Positions 6,633 to 11,226 of a stretch of DNA of 11,226 bases are shown one piece after another. Under the pieces are notes generated by a model. That model saw only the letters and a program-made list of their open reading frames with translations, searched no databases and was not told the origin of the DNA. The stretch is from positions 1 to 11,226 of the forward strand of contig CAMHCZ010000047.1 in the NCBI GenBank assembly GCA_946183755.1, given 5' to 3'. A program made the translations under genes and the position numbers. The stretch comes from an uncultured bacterium. Its GTDB lineage: Bacteria > Bacteroidota > Bacteroidia > Bacteroidales > Paludibacteraceae. Each line of letters begins with the position of its first letter. Positions within the stretch are counted from its first letter, which is position 1.

Positions 6633-7526
6633 TTACGCTAATGCGGAAACGCTTCTTTTCCTGAAACTGAATCTCCACTTCGCCTGGCTTGTGAATAAGC
6701 CTGCTATAACCAAGGCTATGCCTATGATTCCTTGTCCGTCTATGGTCTCGCCGGTTATGGCGACAGAAGCCACAGCAGTCACTGCTGGCATGAGGTTGAG
6801 GAAGGCATTAGTCTTGCCCACTCCGATCTTCTTTATCGATTCGCCGAACCACACGAACGCCAGTCCGGAAGCGAATATTCCGAGAGTTATGGCAGACACC
6901 AGAGCGTTGCCGCTTATGTTCTCAGGAATCGGATTGCCGCTCGCCAGCAGGATAGGGATGAAGTAAACGGTTCCAATGGCATTCTGCGCAGTCACTATGG
7001 TGTGGGTGGTGTAATGCTCCTGCAGTTTCTTGACGGCTATGGAATAAACAATGAGGAAGAATACCGCTCCGCCTAACAGAAGCAGACCTAATGGTGATGC
7101 GTTGAGGCTGCCGCCTTTGAGTGTGAGGAACAGAACGCCGATAAATGACACTGCAAGCCCTGCCACGTTTCCTGCGGAGAATCTTTCGCCTATGGTCAGA
7201 AACGCGATGAACGGCGCAAAAAGCGGCACTGTGGAGAGTATGACGGATGCCAGCACTGGGCTTGACAATGAAAGCCCGAATGTCTCGCACAGGAAGTATC
7301 CTGTAGGCTCCAGCACTGCCAGCAGCACGAATGCCGGGATGTGCTTTTTGCTGATGCGTTGCAGTGCGCCTTTGCGGTAGCCGATGAACGCCAGTAACGC
7401 CGACGCTATGGCTAACCTCAGTGTGAGCAGCTGCACGGGGTTGAACGACTCGAAAGCTATTGTCGTGAACACGTATGAGATTGCCCAGATTGTGGATGTA
7501 AGTATGGGTGCTGTGTAGTTTTTCAT
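6633..7526 (-). CDS. EamA/DMT-family transporter
   Basis: A 297-residue integral membrane protein of the drug/metabolite transporter superfamily, with two EamA halves and about ten hydrophobic helices. The first half runs from ILTSTIWAISYVFTTIAF through LRLAIASALLAFIGY to VAGLAVSFIGVLFLTL, with the usual GER turn (IGERFSAG) before the last helix of the half. The second half runs from SPLGLLLLGGAVFFLIVYSI to GIIGIALVIAGLF, with GETIDG in the equivalent position. A basic tail (KWRFSFRKR) follows the last helix, predicting a cytoplasmic C-terminus. The frame is open to 7661, but ATG 7526 is chosen because a perfect AGGAGG lies 7 nt before it and the family N-terminus begins there. The substrate cannot be inferred. 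The gene converges on the Sel1-repeat gene with a 3-bp gap and follows pnp behind a terminator, so it is probably transcribed alone. Confidence 0.93.
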   Translation of the reverse strand: MKNYTAPILTSTIWAISYVFTTIAFESFNPVQLLTLRLAIASALLAFIGYRKGALQRISKKHIPAFVLLAVLEPTGYFLCETFGLSLSSPVLASVILSTVPLFAPFIAFLTIGERFSAGNVAGLAVSFIGVLFLTLKGGSLNASPLGLLLLGGAVFFLIVYSIAVKKLQEHYTTHTIVTAQNAIGTVYFIPILLASGNPIPENISGNALVSAITLGIFASGLAFVWFGESIKKIGVGKTNAFLNLMPAVTAVASVAITGETIDGQGIIGIALVIAGLFTSQAKWRFSFRKRSVSALA

Positions 7527-7533
7527 GCTCGTT

Positions 7534-7539
7534 CCTCCT
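7534..7539 (-). promoter_or_regulatory. Perfect Shine-Dalgarno of the EamA gene
   Basis: On the minus strand AGGAGG sits 7 nt upstream of ATG 7526. It fixes the start and excludes the 45-codon upstream extension. It is notable because the other genes here lack such a site, as is usual in Bacteroidota. Confidence 0.85.
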
Positions 7540-7554
7540 TCTTTTGTTGCATTG

Positions 7555-7562
7555 CAAAGGTA
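7555..7562 (-). promoter_or_regulatory. Candidate -7 box for the EamA gene
   Basis: Read on the minus strand this is TACCTTTG, an exact TAnnTTTG match, 28 nt upstream of the EamA ATG and downstream of the pnp terminator. The inferred leader is about 20 nt, just enough for the Shine-Dalgarno. No good -33 element is visible. An 8-bp palindrome GCACGTGC (7564-7571) abuts it. Confidence 0.5.
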
Positions 7563-7634
7563 TGCACGTGCCGGTTGCCGGGGAATACCATTAGAGTTGT
7601 ATTTCGTATCGCACGTTTGTGGTATGGGCATGAG

Positions 7635-7667
7635 AAAAGGGGCTGCGAATCGGCTTCGCAACCCCTT
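7635..7667 (-). terminator. Rho-independent terminator of pnp
   Basis: The stem pairs AAGGGG-C-TGCGAA (7637-7649) with TTCGCA-A-CCCCTT (7655-7667), with one internal mismatch and a 5-nt loop. Read on the minus strand it ends in TTTTCTC. It lies 36 nt past the pnp stop and upstream of the EamA promoter candidate, separating the two transcription units. Confidence 0.8.
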
Positions 7668-7703
7668 GCTATGAAAAATTATGAGAAAGAATCTCGTTTT
7701 TAA

Positions 7704-9827
7704 TTAGCCTTTCTTCTCTGGCTTAGGAATCAGCACCTTGTGTGACAGCTTGAACTTGCCAGTCTTCTGGTCGATGTCAAGGAGCTTGACGTCGATTGTG
7801 TCGCCTTCCTTGAGTCCTGTGTCTTCCATGCTCTCGAATCTCTTCCATTCGATTTCAGAGATGTGCAGGAGACCTTCCTTGCCAGGCATGAACTCAACGA
7901 ATGCTCCGTAAGGCATGATAGACTTGACTGTCGAAGGGTAAACCTCGCCAACCTCAGGGATTGCCACGATGGCCTTGATCTTAGCCTTAGCGCCGTCGAG
8001 AGCCTCCTTGTTAGTGGCTGCGATCTCGACTCTTCCGCAGTCGTCAACCTCCTCGATAGAGATTGTAGCGCCAGTCTCGGCCTGAATTCCTTGTATGATC
8101 TTTCCTCCAGGGCCAATGACAGCTCCGATGAACTCCTTAGGTATATCCATAACCTCGATGCGTGGAGCGTGTGGCTTGAGGTCGGCACGTGGCTCAGCCA
8201 GAGTGTCAGTTATCTTGCCGAGTATGTGCAGACGGCCTTCCTTAGCCTGTGCGAGAGCCTTAGCGAGAATCTCGTAGCTCAGTCCGTCCACCTTGATATC
8301 CATCTGTGTTGCGGTGATACCGTCCTTTGTTCCAGTCACCTTGAAGTCCATGTCGCCGAGGTGGTCCTCATCGCCGAGGATGTCGGAAAGCACTGCGTAG
8401 TTAGTACCCTTGTTCTCTGATATAAGTCCCATAGCAACTCCTGCTACTGGCTTCTTGATAGGCACACCTGCGTCCATGAGCGCGAGACAGCCGGCGCAAA
8501 CTGTCGCCATAGAAGACGAACCGTTGCTCTCGAGGATGTCGGAAACGACTCTCACAACGTATGGGTATCCTTCTGGAATCATTCTCTTGAGGGCTCTCCA
8601 TGCCAAGTGTCCGTGACCAACCTCACGACGGCCTACGCCTCTCACTGTTCTTGCTTCGCCTGTTGAGAATGGAGGGAAGTTGTAGTGGAGCAGGAATCTG
8701 TCGTGACCCTGTATCAAAGCCTCGTCAACTATCTTCTCGTCCTGCTTTGTTCCGAGTGTCACTGTAGAAAGCGACTGAGTCTCTCCACGAGTGAATATCG
8801 CTGAGCCGTGAGGGCCAGGCAGATAGCCAGCCTCACACCAGATAGGTCTGATCTCGTTGAGCTTACGTCCGTCCAGACGCTTGCCTTCGTCGAGAACGCA
8901 ACGTCTCATGGCGTCCTTCTCCACGTCGTGGTAGTATTTGTCGATGAGTGCGCCCTTAGTCTCGAGCTCCTCCTCTGAGAACTGAGCCTTGAACTCCTCT
9001 ACGATAGCCTTGAAGCCTTCCTCTCTCTTGTGCTTGTCGGCGCAAGAAGAAGCTGCCATCTGGTATGCCTTGTCGTAGCACTCCTTGCGGACCTTCTCCT
9101 TCAGCTCGTCGTCGTTCTCCTCGTGGCAGTAAACTCTCTTGGCCTTGCCTACCTCCTGCATGAGCTCGAGCTGAGCCTGGCAGTGTATCTTGATAGCCTC
9201 GTGAGCCACCTTCAAAGCCTCGAGCAGGTCGTCCTCGCCTACCTCGTTCATCTCGCCTTCCACCATCATGATGTTGTCCAGTGTAGCGGCAACCATGATG
9301 TCCATGTCAGCCTTCTCGAGCTGCTCGAAAGTTGGGTCAACTACGAACTGGCCGTCGATGCGAGCCACACGAACCTCTGAGATAGGGCCTTCGAATGGCA
9401 CGTCGCTCACAGAGAGGGCAGCGCTGGCTGCGAGTCCTGCGAGAGCGTCAGGCATGTCGATGCCGTCAGCTGAGTACATTGTCACGTTGACAACTGTCTC
9501 GGCGTGGTAATCTGAAGGGAAGAGCGGACGCAATGCGCGGTCCACAAGACGAGAGATGAGTATCTCGTAATCGTCCAAACGGCCTTCGCGGCGTGTGAAT
9601 CCGCCTGGGAAACGTCCGTTGGAAGCGAATTTCTCTTTGTAATCTACTGAGAGCGGCATGAAGTCAGTTCCTGGAACTGCGTCCTTTGCCGAACATACTG
9701 TTGCGAGCAACATCGTGTTGCCCATTCTTACCATCACTGAGCCGTCGGCCTGCTTTGCCAGCTTGCCTGTCTCGATTGTAATGGTGCGTCCATCACTCAT
9801 TGTGATGGTCTTTGTTACTACATTCAT
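7704..9827 (-). CDS. pnp: Polynucleotide phosphorylase
   Basis: A 707-residue PNPase (E. coli 711), a trimeric 3'-5' phosphorolytic exoribonuclease that degrades RNA to nucleoside diphosphates and can run in reverse to add tails. Domains in order: first RNase PH-like core (about 10-145, with FPGGFTRREGR), the helical linker (about 150-310), the catalytic second RNase PH core (about 315-550) with NGSSSMATVCAG (435-446) and metal-site residues D486 and D492 in GDEDHLGDMDF, KH domain (about 555-620, GPGG at 572-575) and S1 domain (about 625-697, YGAFVEF and LLHISEI). All key residues are present, so it should be active. ATG 9827 is the only sensible start; no Shine-Dalgarno is seen, only an A/T-rich leader. 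It appears monocistronic, with its own promoter and terminator. No rpsO or RNase E gene is adjacent here. Confidence 0.99.
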   Translation of the reverse strand: MNVVTKTITMSDGRTITIETGKLAKQADGSVMVRMGNTMLLATVCSAKDAVPGTDFMPLSVDYKEKFASNGRFPGGFTRREGRLDDYEILISRLVDRALRPLFPSDYHAETVVNVTMYSADGIDMPDALAGLAASAALSVSDVPFEGPISEVRVARIDGQFVVDPTFEQLEKADMDIMVAATLDNIMMVEGEMNEVGEDDLLEALKVAHEAIKIHCQAQLELMQEVGKAKRVYCHEENDDELKEKVRKECYDKAYQMAASSCADKHKREEGFKAIVEEFKAQFSEEELETKGALIDKYYHDVEKDAMRRCVLDEGKRLDGRKLNEIRPIWCEAGYLPGPHGSAIFTRGETQSLSTVTLGTKQDEKIVDEALIQGHDRFLLHYNFPPFSTGEARTVRGVGRREVGHGHLAWRALKRMIPEGYPYVVRVVSDILESNGSSSMATVCAGCLALMDAGVPIKKPVAGVAMGLISENKGTNYAVLSDILGDEDHLGDMDFKVTGTKDGITATQMDIKVDGLSYEILAKALAQAKEGRLHILGKITDTLAEPRADLKPHAPRIEVMDIPKEFIGAVIGPGGKIIQGIQAETGATISIEEVDDCGRVEIAATNKEALDGAKAKIKAIVAIPEVGEVYPSTVKSIMPYGAFVEFMPGKEGLLHISEIEWKRFESMEDTGLKEGDTIDVKLLDIDQKTGKFKLSHKVLIPKPEKKG

Positions 9828-9861
9828 TAGTTTTTTATTTTTAGACTATTTAGTTCGGTCG

Positions 9862-9869
9862 CAAAGATA
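9862..9869 (-). promoter_or_regulatory. Candidate -7 box for pnp
   Basis: On the minus strand this is TATCTTTG, an exact TAnnTTTG match, 34 nt upstream of the pnp ATG. TTG triplets occur 16 and 22 nt further upstream (9886-9888 and 9892-9894); either could be a degenerate -33 element. The short leader shows no hairpin of note. The rest of 9870-9960 shows nothing I can support. Confidence 0.5.
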
Positions 9870-9961
9870 ACGTTTTTTCGAAAGGCAAGGACAAGTTATG
9901 TGCAGAAAGAAAGCGATTTGCACTTTTTCACTGGTTATGTATTCACAATCCTTGCAGACAC

Positions 9962-9997
9962 AAAAAAAACAAAAGCAGAGCGTCGTGCTCTGCTTTT
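9962..9997 (-). terminator. Strong Rho-independent terminator of the ftsE-like gene
   Basis: A perfect 11-bp stem, AAAAGCAGAGC (9971-9981) with GCTCTGCTTTT (9987-9997), closes a 5-nt loop. On the minus strand it is followed, after a G, by eight consecutive T (9962-9969). It begins 3 nt after the stop codon of the FtsE-like gene. Confidence 0.92.
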
Positions 9998-10000
9998 ATC

Positions 10001-11226
10001 TTAGTTCTTAGGTATCGAAAGCCTTTTCCTTGGCTCGACCTTCTCTATAGGCAGGTCTTTGTTGACGTCAACGCCGTTGTTCACCTCAAGGTCGTATATC
10101 GACTGCGCCACGAATTTGCCGTCGCCTTTGAATGTGGCTCTCGGGTGCTTATTCAGGTTGAATGTCTTCTGCTCCAGCTCCTCGTCGGTGAATCCGTAGT
10201 CGTCGGTTATCACGCCGCTCACCACTTCGCCGTTGCCCATGGTTATCGTTGTCCTGATGTTTGTAGGCCTTTCTTTCTTGGCTGGCTGCTCCTCCTTTTC
10301 CTCGGCAGGCTCGTCAGCCACTTCAACCGTGTTTTCCTCAGCCTTAATTTCCTCTACAGGTTCTTCGGTTTCCTCCTCTTCTGCCGCTTCCTCAGTCTCC
10401 TCTGCTTTTTCCTCGACTTCTTCTGTCTCCTCTTCCTGTTCTGGAGCTGCCTCTTCCTCTTCTTCCTTTTCTTCTGCTATTGCTTCAGTCTCTTCCTCTT
10501 TTATTTCCTCTTTGGTTTCTTCTTTTTCTTCCTCGGCGATTACTGGCTCCGGTGCGTTTTCCTTTATTATCTCGTTGCCGTTCTCGTCTATCTCGGTCAT
10601 CTTCTCGTCGTCGAACTTGAATATGCGGCCCGGATAGAGTCTCAGCCAGCTGAGGTTGTGTGTTGACATGATGACGGTGGTTCCGTCCTTGCATATCGAG
10701 CGCAGCAGTTTTATGATGCCTTCGCCGGTCTCTGGGTCGAGGTGTCCTGTAGGCTCGTCAGCCACGATTATGTCAGGCTTGTTGAGCATCGCTCTGGCTA
10801 TCACGATTCTCTGCTGCTCGCCTCCGGACAGCTGGTGCGGCATCTTGTAGCCCTTGTTCTCCATTTCCACCAGTGTCAGCACCTCCTTGATTCTGGCTTC
10901 TGCCTCGGCCTTGCGCCATCCTGTGGCTTTAAGCACGAACATGAGGTTGTCGTGCACAGTGCGGTCTATCAGCAGTTGGAAGTCCTGGTAGATTATGCCC
11001 AGACGTCTTCTCAGATAAGGCACCTGCTTGCGTTTGAGTTTCTGCAGGTTATACTCGAAGATGGTGGCGGTCTCGCCTGAAGCTATCGGCACTTCGCCGT
11101 AGAACGACTTCAGCAGTGTGCTCTTGCCGCTTCCCACTTTACCTATGAGGTAAATGAAATCTCCTTTGCCAACGTTCAGGTTCACGTCCTTCAGGACCCA
11201 CCTGCAGAACTCATCAAAACCTGTCC
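10001..11226 (-). CDS. ftsE: FtsE-like ABC ATPase with long acidic C-terminal extension, 5' end outside the window
   Basis: The frame is open to the window edge, so the true start is missing; GTG 11185 is only an internal Val (visible upstream residues end in WVLKD). Numbering from that Val, the ABC domain (about 1-200) has Walker A GKVGSGKST (15-23), Q-loop YQDFQ (66-70), signature LSGGEQQ (119-125), Walker B IIVADEP (139-145), D-loop GHLD and H-loop STHN with His176. It resembles Bacteroidota FtsE (VNLNVGKGDFIYLIGKVG), which with FtsX couples ATP hydrolysis to septal peptidoglycan hydrolysis at the inner membrane. FtsX is not in the window. FtsE normally ends near 220-230 residues. Here about 100 residues follow that are half Glu, and then about 85 residues of ordinary composition (NIRTTITMGNGEVVSGVI...LSIPKN) that I do not recognise. 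Other ABC subfamilies (LolD-like) are possible but fit less well. Confidence 0.85.
   Translation of the reverse strand, partial: TGFDEFCRWVLKDVNLNVGKGDFIYLIGKVGSGKSTLLKSFYGEVPIASGETATIFEYNLQKLKRKQVPYLRRRLGIIYQDFQLLIDRTVHDNLMFVLKATGWRKAEAEARIKEVLTLVEMENKGYKMPHQLSGGEQQRIVIARAMLNKPDIIVADEPTGHLDPETGEGIIKLLRSICKDGTTVIMSTHNLSWLRLYPGRIFKFDDEKMTEIDENGNEIIKENAPEPVIAEEEKEETKEEIKEEETEAIAEEKEEEEEAAPEQEEETEEVEEKAEETEEAAEEEETEEPVEEIKAEENTVEVADEPAEEKEEQPAKKERPTNIRTTITMGNGEVVSGVITDDYGFTDEELEQKTFNLNKHPRATFKGDGKFVAQSIYDLEVNNGVDVNKDLPIEKVEPRKRLSIPKN
10268..10555 (-). repeat. Glutamate-rich low-complexity coding segment
   Basis: Residues 211-306 of the FtsE-like protein contain 48 Glu in 96 residues, with Ala, Lys, Thr, Val and Pro as the other main residues and no aromatic residue. 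The coding strand is a near-continuous purine run of GAA/GAG codons; correspondingly the plus strand is pyrimidine-rich. Such tracts are prone to length variation. The segment is expected to be disordered or a long charged helix. Confidence 0.85.

Noticed and set aside
6622..6646. CCGC ... GCGG inverted repeat between the convergent genes
   Set aside because: Only four base pairs with a 16-nt loop and no T run; not a credible terminator.
7527..7661. 45-codon N-terminal extension of the EamA protein up to 7661
   Set aside because: It would cover the Shine-Dalgarno, the -7 box and part of the pnp terminator; the family N-terminus starts at ATG 7526.
7863..8420. 185-codon plus-strand frame inside pnp
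   Set aside because: Antisense shadow of the conserved PNPase KH/S1 coding region, with no domain signature.
10145..10666. Plus-strand frame of 173 codons, Leu/Phe-rich, looking like a membrane protein
   Set aside because: It is the complement of the GAA/GAG tract (reads as CTT/TTC), so the hydrophobicity is an artefact of the Glu-rich coding strand.
11183..11185. GTG as start codon of the FtsE-like gene
   Set aside because: The frame stays open upstream to the window edge and the upstream residues (WVLKD) fit the first strand of an ABC domain, so the true start lies outside.

Overview
The window looks like chromosomal DNA of a member of the Bacteroidota, most likely order Bacteroidales. 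Four things point there. (i) A lipoprotein carries the Bacteroidota-type N-terminus with a GGPKD motif followed by an Ig-like domain. (ii) A DUF4254 protein sits directly upstream of a family 9 glycosyltransferase, an association I know from Bacteroidota. (iii) Matches to the Bacteroidota -7 promoter consensus TAnnTTTG lie upstream of four transcription units. (iv) Shine-Dalgarno sequences are almost absent, with one exception. I cannot name a genus. Nothing indicates a phage, plasmid, insertion sequence, CRISPR array, tRNA or rRNA. The content is mostly conserved chromosomal genes, and I did not find a clearly new multi-gene system.

Layout. Positions 1-1635 (minus) hold the N-terminal 545 codons of an Ig-like domain lipoprotein whose 3' end lies outside the window. 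A 164-bp divergent intergenic region (1636-1799) holds a -7 box for each direction. Positions 1800-6629 (plus) are a tight five-gene run, probably one operon: a DUF4254 protein, a GT9 heptosyltransferase-like enzyme, thiL (thiamine-monophosphate kinase), rpiB (ribose-5-phosphate isomerase B) and a secreted protein made of about 13.5 Sel1 repeats. Gaps are only 15-32 bp. Positions 6633-7526 (minus) hold an EamA-family ten-helix transporter that converges on the operon with a 3-bp gap. Positions 7704-9827 (minus) hold pnp (polynucleotide phosphorylase), with its own promoter candidate and a clear hairpin terminator. Positions 10001-11226 (minus) hold an FtsE-like ATPase truncated by the window edge. 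It carries a long, extremely glutamate-rich C-terminal extension and a conserved-looking tail, and it ends at a strong terminator.

How the genes work together. The plus-strand run mixes envelope genes (GT9 for LPS/surface glycan, DUF4254, secreted Sel1 protein) with central metabolism (ThiL for thiamine diphosphate, RpiB for the non-oxidative pentose phosphate route, whose transketolase needs thiamine diphosphate). That link is suggestive only. pnp (RNA decay) and ftsE (cell-envelope division/peptidoglycan hydrolase control) are separate units, each closed by its own terminator.

The most interesting items are the acidic FtsE extension with its unrecognised tail, the DUF4254-GT9 pair, the long secreted Sel1-repeat protein in a housekeeping operon, the apparent TTG starts, and the isolated perfect Shine-Dalgarno before the EamA gene. 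No gene-free stretch exceeds 300 bases; the longest are 7527-7703 and 9828-10000, both described by their promoter and terminator entries.
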